Position numbers and translations under genes: made by a program. DNA of 64,000 nt from Streptantibioticus ferralitis (lineage in GTDB: Bacteria; Actinomycetota; Actinomycetes; Streptomycetales; Streptomycetaceae): positions 372,001 through 436,000 of the forward strand of contig NZ_JARHTQ010000002.1 of NCBI RefSeq assembly GCF_029223525.1. The letters are read 5' to 3'. The notes beneath the pieces are model-generated. The model made no database searches. It saw only the letters and a list, made by a program, of their open reading frames with translations, and was not told the origin of the DNA. Each line of letters begins with the position of its first letter. Positions within the stretch are counted from its first letter, which is position 1. Positions 54,424 to 62,207 of the stretch are shown here, piece after piece.

Positions 54424-56184
54424 TCACGCCCCCAGCAACTGTTTCAGGAACGGGCTGGAGAAGACCGCCGCCGGGTCGTAGCGGTGCAGTGTGGCCACGG
54501 CGTCGCTCCACTGTGCGCCCGCGGGCAGGCCGGTGCGGAAGGCGTCCGGCCAAGTGGTGCCGATCACCGTGGAGTTGGTCCAGGGGCCGCCGGAGGCGGT
54601 GTGCGCCCAGCCCTTGGACCACTCGGGGCGGACCATCGACCAGCCGGTGTAGTGGCCGAGGATCCACTGGTCCAACTGGGCGAAGAACGCAGCGGAGTTC
54701 GGCGTACCGGGGTAGGTGGCGAAGTCCAGCCAGACGACGGTGTCCCACTCCGGGTGGTCAGGTCTCGCCCGGGCCGGCGAGAGCAGCGCTTCCGCGCCAC
54801 CGCCCACCGCGGCGGGCGTGTCCACGCCGGTGATGCGCAGTTCGACCGGGCAGTTCACCGGATACTGCCCGGCGTTCTGCGCCGCGGTGACCTGGGCCTG
54901 GTACGTGACGTAGAAGTCGTGCACCACCCGCTGCACATCGGCACGGGCGCAGAGCACCGCCCAACCGCCCTCGAAGATCCGCAGCGTGGTCGGCTGGACG
55001 TACAGCATGACGTTCTTGGACCAGCCCCAGACATCCCAGATCCCGAGCGCGATCATCGCGGACCCGGCGGTGGCCATCTCACCGTTGGTGAAGGTCGGGG
55101 TGAGCCCGCCGTCGCCCTGCAGGATCCGCTTGATCTGGTCGGACACGGCCTGGCTGACCTGGTTGGCGAAGGTGTACGGGTAGGGCGCGTCCAACTGGGT
55201 GCAGAACCACGGCTTGTCGGGCGCGACGCTCCACACCTTGAGCCAGGGGATGGTGGTGAACGGGAACCAGATGGCCTCCACCCGCCCGGTTGCGCTGAGG
55301 TACTGGTCCAGGTTGGAGCTGCTGCTGCCGGGCGCGCCGAAGAGGTCGCTCACCTGGATGTCGAACCAGTTCTGGCAGCGCATCCGGGAGTTGACCGGGA
55401 CCTGCAGGGTCACTTCGGTGACGAAGGCCCGACCCAGGTGGACCAGGAAGGCTCCGATGTCCGGATCGTCGCGTTGGAAGGTCCGCAGTAGATAGCGGGC
55501 CGATGCCGGGTCCCAGACCACGGCGGTGAGGAAGAGGACCAGATTGCTCAGCGTGCCGAAGGCCGAGCCGGCCGGCGGCTGCTCGCCGGAGACCGGCAGC
55601 CCGGTACCGTGCGCGCCGATGGCCAGGGCGCCGCCGACCGTCAGGTCGCCGGGAGCGGGGATCGCGGCGAAGCCGAGACCCGCGCTCTCCAGCGCGGCGT
55701 GCACGGCGTCCAAGGTGGCGCCCGCCTGCGCGGTGATGCTGCCGGGGTTGCCGGGGTGCACAGTGATCGCGGTGAGCCGCGGTTTGGTGTCGACGAGCAT
55801 GGTGTGCGAGACGTCCTGGCCGTCGCTTGCCAGGAACGGCGCCCAGTTGTGGCCCTGCCCCAGTGCGCGCAGTTGGTAGCCGTGGGCCAGTGCCCAGTTC
55901 GCGAGGGCGACCACGTCATCGGCTGTGCCGGGCACGGCCGTCCACACCTGGTCCAGCGCGATCTGCTCGGACCAGTTGGAGAAGGCCTGTTGGGTCAGCG
56001 TGATACCGGGCGGGAATTCGGGTGGCGGGGAGATCGTCGCGGCGTCGGCGGTCAACCGGAACAGCGGCGTCCAGCCGGTGGCGGTGACCACCGCGGCCCC
56101 GGCTGCCGCGCCGAGCAGGGCGCGTCGGCTGGGGCCGGCGGGGGGATCGGGGTTGACCGGCACGGAGTCTCTCACTGGGTCCAT
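54424..56184 (-). CDS. secreted cholesterol oxidase (FAD, vanillyl-alcohol-oxidase fold)
   Basis: 586 residues. Twin-arginine signal SRRALLGAAAGAAVVTATG. FAD_binding_4 domain from about residue 75; the motif LGQGHNWAPF holds the histidine that probably binds FAD covalently, and GDLTVGGALAIGAHGTGLPV the pyrophosphate loop. From about residue 270 comes the cholesterol-oxidase substrate domain, with PVELRITGVD containing the Glu-x-Arg pair used by the type II enzyme of Brevibacterium. It oxidises a 3-beta-hydroxysterol to the ketone with peroxide release. Single gene, with a palindromic operator upstream. Confidence 0.9.
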   Translation of the reverse strand: MDPVRDSVPVNPDPPAGPSRRALLGAAAGAAVVTATGWTPLFRLTADAATISPPPEFPPGITLTQQAFSNWSEQIALDQVWTAVPGTADDVVALANWALAHGYQLRALGQGHNWAPFLASDGQDVSHTMLVDTKPRLTAITVHPGNPGSITAQAGATLDAVHAALESAGLGFAAIPAPGDLTVGGALAIGAHGTGLPVSGEQPPAGSAFGTLSNLVLFLTAVVWDPASARYLLRTFQRDDPDIGAFLVHLGRAFVTEVTLQVPVNSRMRCQNWFDIQVSDLFGAPGSSSSNLDQYLSATGRVEAIWFPFTTIPWLKVWSVAPDKPWFCTQLDAPYPYTFANQVSQAVSDQIKRILQGDGGLTPTFTNGEMATAGSAMIALGIWDVWGWSKNVMLYVQPTTLRIFEGGWAVLCARADVQRVVHDFYVTYQAQVTAAQNAGQYPVNCPVELRITGVDTPAAVGGGAEALLSPARARPDHPEWDTVVWLDFATYPGTPNSAAFFAQLDQWILGHYTGWSMVRPEWSKGWAHTASGGPWTNSTVIGTTWPDAFRTGLPAGAQWSDAVATLHRYDPAAVFSSPFLKQLLGA

Positions 56185-56244
56185 GGCAAGCCCCTTGCTG
56201 GGTGGGGGAGGGGTGCGGTGCGGACTCCTGGGGGGAGAGTAGGT

Positions 56245-56257
56245 TGACGGACCGTCA
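56245..56257. promoter_or_regulatory. TetR-type palindrome upstream of cholesterol oxidase
   Basis: TGACGG-A-CCGTCA, perfect 6-bp arms, 61 bp before the start of the oxidase gene on its promoter side. The form is common for TetR-family operators. No TetR gene is adjacent; one lies 4 kb away but its own operator differs. Confidence 0.5.
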
Positions 56258-56405
56258 GGTACAATGCGCGTGCTGATGGTCGTTTCCGGCCGTCGGCCCG
56301 CGCGCGTCGTCTCGGTCCACGGCCGCGGGGCCTGCGGGGATGAGCCGTCAGAAGCGACCTCGCGGCAGCGGTAGCGGGCTTCCGCGGCGAGGAGCCGACG
56401 AACGA

Positions 56406-56464
56406 CGAACCGCCGCGGGTGACGGACGGACCATCAGGTCCGGAGTGTCACCCGCGGCGGTTCG
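56406..56464 (-). terminator. 18-bp hairpin terminator after the LysM transglycosylase
   Basis: CGAACCGCCGCGGGTGAC pairs perfectly with GTCACCCGCGGCGGTTCG. The 23-nt loop contains a small inner pair GGAC/GTCC. It begins 22 bp after the stop of the leftward gene. Confidence 0.85.
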
Positions 56465-56485
56465 GGAATACGACGGCGGAGTCGA

Positions 56486-57211
56486 TCAGTACGCGCTGTT
56501 GACGTTGTCGATCGAGCCGTAGCGGTGGTACGCGTAGTTGCACGCGGCGGTGATGTTCGCGACCGGGTCGTAGATGTTCGTCGAGGTGCCTGCCACGTGG
56601 TAGGCGGTGAACGTCGGCTGGATGACCTGGAGCAGACCGATGGAGGGGTGGCCGGCGGCGGCGTTGGAGTCCCACAGGTTGATGGCGTTGGGGTTGCCGG
56701 AGGACTCGCGCATGATGTTGCGGTGGATGCCGTCGTAGCTGCCGGGGATGCCCTTCTGCTGCATGATCGCCAGCGCGTGCTTGATCCAGCCGTCCAGGTT
56801 GTTCGCGTACGTCTGGGTGCTGGTCGTCGCCGAGGCGGTCTTGGCCACGGCGGCCTTGACCGCGGTGGTCTTGGTGGCGGTGGCCACGGCCGGGACAGCC
56901 TTCGCCGTGGTGGAGGCGGCCGACCCGGTGGGAAGGCTCAGCTGCTGTCCGGGCTGAATGATGTAGGGGCTCGCGATGCCGTTGATCGCTGCGATGGCCT
57001 GCCAGCCTCCGGGCACGTGCTCGGCCTGAGCGATGTGCGAGAGGTTGTCGCCGGACACGACGGTGTACGTGGCCGGAGCGGAGTCCGCGGTGGCGGCCTG
57101 AGCCGCTCCGGGCGTGACCACGCAGCTGACGGCGATCGTACCGGCGATGACGGCGCCACCGGCGAATCCGAGGCGCGTACGGGGCAGGCGGGTGAAGGCA
57201 GGAATGTGCAT
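56486..57211 (-). CDS. secreted LysM-transglycosylase (Rpf/SLT-like)
   Basis: 241 residues. Signal peptide to about residue 39 (ending AQA). LysM domain 47-93: ATYTVVSGDNLSHIAQAEHV, GWQAIAAINGIASPYIIQPG, QQLSLP, which binds peptidoglycan. A Thr/Ala-Lys linker follows, then the SLT domain with IPGSYDGIHRNIMRESSGNP (catalytic Glu) and INLWDSNAAAGHPSIGLLQV, ending YAYHRYGSIDNVNSAY, almost the same as the smaller paralogue. GAAGAGG precedes the ATG. Confidence 0.92.
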   Translation of the reverse strand: MHIPAFTRLPRTRLGFAGGAVIAGTIAVSCVVTPGAAQAATADSAPATYTVVSGDNLSHIAQAEHVPGGWQAIAAINGIASPYIIQPGQQLSLPTGSAASTTAKAVPAVATATKTTAVKAAVAKTASATTSTQTYANNLDGWIKHALAIMQQKGIPGSYDGIHRNIMRESSGNPNAINLWDSNAAAGHPSIGLLQVIQPTFTAYHVAGTSTNIYDPVANITAACNYAYHRYGSIDNVNSAY

Positions 57212-57431
57212 GTGAGCAGACCTCTTCCGGGGGGCTTGTCCGCAGTTGCCGGTCCCCTCGGCAAAAAGCCCGCATTTCGATAGCGGAGCGCTGCGGCTTG
57301 GACATTCTTAGCCGCTGGGAAATAGGTCGACAATTACCGATTTACTAAGTTGGCTAGTGGGTCGGCCGAGCGGTGCAGGGCTCTGGCCCCGACGTTTTGG
57401 TGCCGTAAGGACCGCATAAGCCACTAGGTGC

Positions 57432-57476
57432 CTTCGTAAGTGATTTGCGCCCTATGCTGTGCGTCACACCGTGCGG
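57432..57476 (-). promoter_or_regulatory. regulatory element upstream of transglycosylase 2
   Basis: CTTCGTAAGTGATTTGCGCC then CTATGCTGTGCGTCACACCGTGCGG. It matches the duplicated element before the paralogous gene, in the same orientation and at a similar distance (about 220 bp). Farther out, 57564-57575 is a 12-bp perfect palindrome CGTATTAATACG. The remainder of 57212-57686 holds no gene. Confidence 0.6.
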
Positions 57477-57686
57477 GCATCAGAATGGACGCAATGTGAC
57501 GTTGCGGGTGCGGGATGTGTGCGCCCCGGGGATTGTGCGGTGTGCCGGTGGATAGTGCCAGGTCGTATTAATACGTAGCCGACTTTTCGCGGAAAAGCCA
57601 CTATAGGGGCATAAGTGAACCAGTTATGCAATGCAGATAAATCGGACATATGGCGACTTTTGTGTCTGCCGACGTCCGGGCCGCAG

Positions 57687-59783
57687 CTAGGCCCCCGCCT
57701 CTTGTCCGCCATCGGGTATGGGCTGCTCGCACCAGATGGTCTTGCCCTCGCGGGTGTGCCGGGTGCCCCAGCGCTGAGTGAGTTGGGAGACCAGAAGGAG
57801 CCCGCGTCCTCCCTCGTCGAAGACTCGCGCACGGCGCATGTGCGGGGCGGTGTTGCTGTTGTCGGAGACCTCGCAGATGAGTGTCCGGTCTCGGATGAGC
57901 CGCAGCTCGATGGGCGGCCGGGCATAGCGGATCGCATTGGTGACCAACTCGCTCACGACGAGTTCGGTGACGAAGGCCGCCTCGTACAGCCCCCAACAGG
58001 CGAGTCGGCGCGCGGCCCAGGCACGGGCGTCGGCTACGGCGGCGGGGTCCTGCGGTATGTCCCGGACCGCGACCTGGTCCGACGCCAGCGCCTTCGTGCG
58101 GGCGATGAGCAGGGTCACGTCGTCGGAGGGGGGCTCGGGGCGCACGTCCTCGAACACCGCCTCGCACAGCGCCCGGGGTGACAGCGAAGGCCGGGCGAGC
58201 GCGCGGCGCAGCCGCTCCATGCCCTCGTCGACATCACGTTCCCGGGAGGCGATCAGGCCGTCGGTGTAAAGGGCGAACACACTGCCTTCGGCGACTTCCG
58301 CCTCGGTCGACTCGAACGGCAGGTTGCCCAGCCCGAGTGGGGGGCCTGGCGGCAGCTCAAGGAACTCGGCCGTCCCCTCAGGGGCCAGAACGGCGGGTGG
58401 CGGGTGTCCGGCGCGGGCGATGGAGCAGCGCCGGGAGACCGGATCGTAGATGGCGTACGTGCATGTGGCGCCCTGCTCGGCGGCCTCGCCCCCCGGGTCG
58501 TCCTCGGTGGCCAGGCGCGTGACGAGGTCGTCCAAGTGGGTCAGAAGCTCGTCCGGAGGCAGGTCCACGTCGGCGAGGGTGCGTACCGCGGTCCGCAGGC
58601 GGCCCATGGCCGCTGACGCCTTGATGCCACGGCCGACGACATCGCCGACCACCAGGGCCACGCGCGCCCCCGACAGCGGGATGACATCGAACCAGTCACC
58701 GCCCGCACCGCTCTGTCCAGCCGCGGGAAGGTAGCGGGAGGCGACGTCGACCGCCGCCTGTGCCGGAAAGCGCTGTGACAGCAGACTGTGCTGGAGCGTG
58801 AGGGCCGCGGTGCGCTCGCGGGTGAAGCGGCGGGCGTTGTCCAGGCAGAGCGCGGCGAACGCGACCAGTTCCTGCGCCAGCAGTCGGTCGTCGTCGGTGA
58901 AACGGTCCGAGCCGCGCCGGTAGAAGATCGCGACACCGAGGATCGCGCCTCGCGCGGATATCGGCACCGGCATGATCGACTGGAACTTGAACTCCCGGAA
59001 GCGCGCGGCTCGCGCGGGGTCCACGGCCAGCCATGACTGCATGACCGGGTCGGGCGTACGGAGAATGGCGGTCTGGCCGGTTGCCATGCAGCGCACCGGG
59101 GGCGACTGCGGCGGGTAGAAGTCCACTTCCCCCGGCTTGCGTACGGCCTCCGGTTCGCCTTCCAGCACGGAGCGGTTCGCCATACGGCGCAGTGCCACGG
59201 TCCGGGTGAAGGGGCCGGGCTCGTCGCCGCTGAGCACGGTGTCCAGAAGGTCGACGGTGATCCAGTCGCAGATCCGGGGTACGGCGGTGTCGGCGAGTTC
59301 CTGGGCTGTGCGCATCAGGTCGAGCGTGGTGCCGACGCGGGTGGTGGCCTCGTTGAGCAGGGCCAGTCGCTCCTGGGCGCGGCGGTGCTCGGTCACGTCG
59401 TCGACGGTCGCGCAGACGCCGATGACATCCCCTTGCTGGTCGTGCAGTGGCGCGGCAGTCGAGGCGAAGACCCGGTCTTGACCGGGATCAGCCGCCGTGC
59501 GCCCGCGGATCTCGCGGGCGGGGACCGCCTCACCCGTGGCGAGCGCATGCCGCAAACAGCGTTCCCATGTCGTCGCATCGGGGCCGAAGACCAACTCCGA
59601 CAGGCGCCGTCCTCGGCCGTCCCTCGGCGGGGCGCCGAGGAGGCGGTCCATCGCGGCGTTCTGCCGTATACAGCGCAGATCGGTGTCGTAGACCGCTACC
59701 GCGATGGGCGACTGGCTGAACAGCCAGTCCAGTATGGCCTGTTCCTCAACCGCGGACCGGAGCCGGCCGGGCGTCGCCGCCAT
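57687..59783 (-). CDS. PAS-GAF-SpoIIE phosphatase with anti-sigma-type HATPase
   Basis: 698 residues. PAS domain about 15-135 (WLFSQSPIAVAVYDTDLRCI, then VIGVCATVDDVTEHRRA), GAF about 150-330, PP2C/SpoIIE about 345-560 with GAGGDWFDVI, VVGDVVGRGIKASAAM, ARAGHPPPAVL, ALYTDGLIASRERD and PSDDVTLLIAR, and a RsbW-like HATPase about 580-690 with VVSELVTNAIRYARPP and DEGGRGLLLVSQL. It combines a sensor, a phosphatase for an anti-anti-sigma factor and a possible kinase for the same partner, a layout frequent in Streptomyces. Confidence 0.92.
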   Translation of the reverse strand: MAATPGRLRSAVEEQAILDWLFSQSPIAVAVYDTDLRCIRQNAAMDRLLGAPPRDGRGRRLSELVFGPDATTWERCLRHALATGEAVPAREIRGRTAADPGQDRVFASTAAPLHDQQGDVIGVCATVDDVTEHRRAQERLALLNEATTRVGTTLDLMRTAQELADTAVPRICDWITVDLLDTVLSGDEPGPFTRTVALRRMANRSVLEGEPEAVRKPGEVDFYPPQSPPVRCMATGQTAILRTPDPVMQSWLAVDPARAARFREFKFQSIMPVPISARGAILGVAIFYRRGSDRFTDDDRLLAQELVAFAALCLDNARRFTRERTAALTLQHSLLSQRFPAQAAVDVASRYLPAAGQSGAGGDWFDVIPLSGARVALVVGDVVGRGIKASAAMGRLRTAVRTLADVDLPPDELLTHLDDLVTRLATEDDPGGEAAEQGATCTYAIYDPVSRRCSIARAGHPPPAVLAPEGTAEFLELPPGPPLGLGNLPFESTEAEVAEGSVFALYTDGLIASRERDVDEGMERLRRALARPSLSPRALCEAVFEDVRPEPPSDDVTLLIARTKALASDQVAVRDIPQDPAAVADARAWAARRLACWGLYEAAFVTELVVSELVTNAIRYARPPIELRLIRDRTLICEVSDNSNTAPHMRRARVFDEGGRGLLLVSQLTQRWGTRHTREGKTIWCEQPIPDGGQEAGA

Positions 59784-60170
59784 CAGTAGTCACCGCCCGC
59801 ACTCCACTGCGGCAACGACCGGCCAGGTGATCACGACGACGCCCGCGGCGAACGCATCCGGCGCATCCGGTACCCGCTTGTGCGCAAGGCGGTCGCAAGC
59901 ATCCATATCGCCTCGTCTCGCTCCCGCAAGCAGTCGGCTACGCCTGGCTGATCACCAAAACGCTCATGACCAGCATGCTCCCCAATCAGGGCCGGTACAA
60001 CCGGATCAACCCCGTTCTGTCGGGTTGCGTCCTTTGTGGGGTAGGGCGGCATGGGGCTGCCTGAGCGCTTGGTGTCGCGGTTGCCTCCGGTAAGCGCAAC
60101 TCGTAGTCCCTGAACGGGATTTCGGTGCCCGGTGGTCACCGCGTCGGCGCACTTCGGCGCCCAGTCGCCG
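59784..60170. other. intergenic region, possible short or decayed ORF
   Basis: 387 bp. A 102-codon leftward frame at 59831-60139 (DPVVPALIGEHAGHERFGDQ, CLRERDEAIWMLATALRTSG) has poor GC in third positions compared with its neighbours and no ribosome site. It may be a fragment of foreign DNA; I cannot name it. No RNA gene is seen. Confidence 0.3.
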
Positions 60171-60806
60171 TCATCGGGCTGCCGGGGGCCTGGTCAGGGC
60201 GCCGTACAGGAAGAGCTCCACCAGTTCCTGGTCGGTCAGCGGGGCGGGGGCGCCGGGGCGGCCGGCGGACAGCAGCAGTAGCTGGAAGGCGTCGGCCAGG
60301 CGGTCCGGGGACAGTCGCAGGGCTTCCTGGTCGGGGTCGAAGAGGGCGGCCAGGGCCGCACGTGGTGCGGCCAGTCCCGCTTCGCGGTCCGGCAGGCTGT
60401 CCCCTTCCTTGGGCTGGGGACGTGCCGGACGTTCCAGCCGCCCGGCGGCGGCCAGCGCGCCCGTCACGGCGCCTATACGGGCCATATGGCCGCGCATGAC
60501 CTCGGCGGCCTCGGTGAGGCGGTCGGCGAGTGGCTGGTCCAGCGAGATCGAGGCCAGGTGCGCGACGGTGTCGTCGGAGCGCAGGGCCTCGGCCATGCAG
60601 GCCGCGAGCAGGGCGTCCTTGTCCGAGAAGGCCCGGAAGATCGTGCCTTCTCCGATGCCCGCGGCGCGGGCGATCTTCGCCGTGGTCACGGAAGCGCCGT
60701 ATTCGATGACGAGGGGAAGGGCCGCGGTGACGATCATCGCGCGGCGCTTGTCGGGGTCCATGGCCGGCGCGCGGCGCCGCGAGGGTGTGGAAGAAGTCTT
60801 CGCCAT
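60171..60806 (-). CDS. TetR-family transcriptional repressor
   Basis: 211 residues. HTH: RRAMIVTAALPLVIEYGASV then TTAKIARAAGIGEGTIFRAF SDKDALL (split here). The ligand domain is helical and variable. A 22-bp palindrome lies 11 bp upstream of the ATG, so autorepression is very likely. Related repressors often control a drug exporter, but none is adjacent. Confidence 0.92.
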   Translation of the reverse strand: MAKTSSTPSRRRAPAMDPDKRRAMIVTAALPLVIEYGASVTTAKIARAAGIGEGTIFRAFSDKDALLAACMAEALRSDDTVAHLASISLDQPLADRLTEAAEVMRGHMARIGAVTGALAAAGRLERPARPQPKEGDSLPDREAGLAAPRAALAALFDPDQEALRLSPDRLADAFQLLLLSAGRPGAPAPLTDQELVELFLYGALTRPPAAR

Positions 60807-60816
60807 GCTTCACTGT

Positions 60817-60838
60817 ACGGAGTGAGTGCTCACTCCGT
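60817..60838. promoter_or_regulatory. 22-bp TetR operator
   Basis: ACGGAGTGAG-TG-CTCACTCCGT, perfect 10-bp arms, directly upstream of the tetR start codon. Confidence 0.85.
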
Positions 60839-60900
60839 CAATAGGTGTGCGGCGGCCGCCGGCGGACCCGGTGGGCGCGGCAGCAGGCTGGCGTTGCCGC

Positions 60901-61158
60901 TCAGGGGGATCGGCTCCAGGAAGGGAGCACGCCTGGGGTTGTCGGGCAGCTGAGGCGGGCCTGGGCGGCGTGACGGAAGGCGGTGATCAGGCGGCTGCGG
61001 TCATCCGCGCGGGTGGCGAGGACAACGTGGCCGGGCCCGACGCCTTCCAGGGGGTGCGGCGAGGTCGGGGCGTACGTGGACTGCCAGGGCGCCGAGGGGG
61101 CGATGGCGACGGCGTCCCCTGCGGCGATGATTTCGAGTGTCCGTGCGTACTCCCGGAC
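60901..61158 (-). pseudogene. LysR-regulator C-terminal fossil
   Basis: The minus strand reads VREYARTLEIIAAGDAVAIA, PSAPWQSTYAPTSPHPLEGV and GPGHVVLATRADDRSRLITA, ending at a TGA at 60901. This is the last third of a LysR effector domain (compare ...EALELVAAGLGVALLP... and ...VVLAWR..DRS.L..AF). No HTH part remains upstream. A 12-bp palindrome AGTTGCGCAACT at 61280-61291 may be an old operator. Confidence 0.65.
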
Positions 61159-61394
61159 GGCGACGCCAGGTGTCCATCACCCATGCGGCCACGAGCGCAC
61201 CCCCGGCCCGGGACGGTGCCCGGGCACGACACCTGTCGTTCACCGGGCCATCCGTGCTGCGCGCGGTCCATGCGTGAGAAGTTGCGCAACTAGGGAACTG
61301 CAGTGGCGAGTTGTCGCGTCGCTCCAAACAGGAAGGGCCGGTGGGCGAGACACGAACCACGGCGAAGTGAGAGCGCAGCGACCGGAGGAAGTCG

Positions 61395-62063
61395 ATGGGG
61401 GAGCTTTCTGCATCGCGATCGTTGATGGGGACGCCTATGAGCAGCCCCGGCTACCTGTTGCGGGAGGACCGGGGTGATTTCGGCCAGGTGCTGCAGCAGG
61501 CCCTGACCTCCGCGGAGATCCAGGAGGCTTTGCACGACACGGCCGACGCGGTCAACATCGAGCAACTGCGTACCGGGGCGTTCACGGCGAGTGAGTACAT
61601 CGCGGCCAGCGCGGCCGCGGAGTACCAGGACTACGTGCGCGAGCGCGCGGCCGTCCACCCGCAGGGGGCTCGCGGCGAGCGGACCAGCAGTGGAGATCGG
61701 GCGCAGCACGGGCGCGGGCAGCTCGGGGCAGCGTTGGCCGTGCTCGTTCCGGTCCTCGGCGGCGTAGCGGCCGCGGTCTTCCTCCTGATCGGCTACGGTC
61801 TGCGGCTCGCCGCTGCCTGGCCTCAGTTCTCGGGCACGTTGGTGGCCACGGGCTGGGCGGCAGCAGGGATCTCCGCGGTGGTCGCACTGTCTGACGCGGT
61901 CGGCCTGCTGGCCAGCGCGGCGCGCAACCGCCCGGTGCCGACCGGCGATCACAGCGCGGAGGTCGACCGCGCCCGCGCCATCTGGCAGGCGGCGCTGCTG
62001 GAGCGCGGCATCATGCCGTATCTACGCCGCCGGCTGCCGCAACGGCAGCCCGCACAACGCTGA
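61395..62063 (+). CDS. membrane protein of unknown function, 222 aa
   Basis: ATG at 61395 has a strong site GGAGGAA 6 nt upstream; inner ATGs at 61425 and 61437 are weaker. A soluble first half with acidic helices (DFGQVLQQALTSAEIQEALH, ASEYIAASAAAEYQDYV) leads to two membrane helices (LAVLVPVLGGVAAAVFLLIG; GTLVATGWAAAGISAVVALS) and a basic cytoplasmic tail. I know no named family. Confidence 0.7.
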   Translation: MGELSASRSLMGTPMSSPGYLLREDRGDFGQVLQQALTSAEIQEALHDTADAVNIEQLRTGAFTASEYIAASAAAEYQDYVRERAAVHPQGARGERTSSGDRAQHGRGQLGAALAVLVPVLGGVAAAVFLLIGYGLRLAAAWPQFSGTLVATGWAAAGISAVVALSDAVGLLASAARNRPVPTGDHSAEVDRARAIWQAALLERGIMPYLRRRLPQRQPAQR

Positions 62064-62148
62064 ATCCGACAACCCGTGACGGGGACGTTCCGGTGGCGAA
62101 AGCAGGCGTACCGGGCCCGCGCCCACCCCGAGGAGTGAGAACGGACAA

Positions 62149-62183
62149 GCCCCGGGGCGCACGGTGGTGCCGTCACCCGGGGC
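62149..62183. terminator. bidirectional hairpin between convergent genes
   Basis: GCCCCGGG and CCCGGGGC form the outer 8-bp stem; an inner pair ACGG/CCGT lies in the 19-nt loop. It lies between the membrane protein and the LCP gene, which converge. Confidence 0.65.
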
Positions 62184-62207
62184 CTGCCGTTCATGCTGTG
62201 TCGGGCG

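Noticed and set aside
59831-60139. 102-codon leftward ORF as a real gene
   Set aside because: No ribosome site, unusual third-position composition and no recognisable domain; kept only as a note in the intergenic entry.
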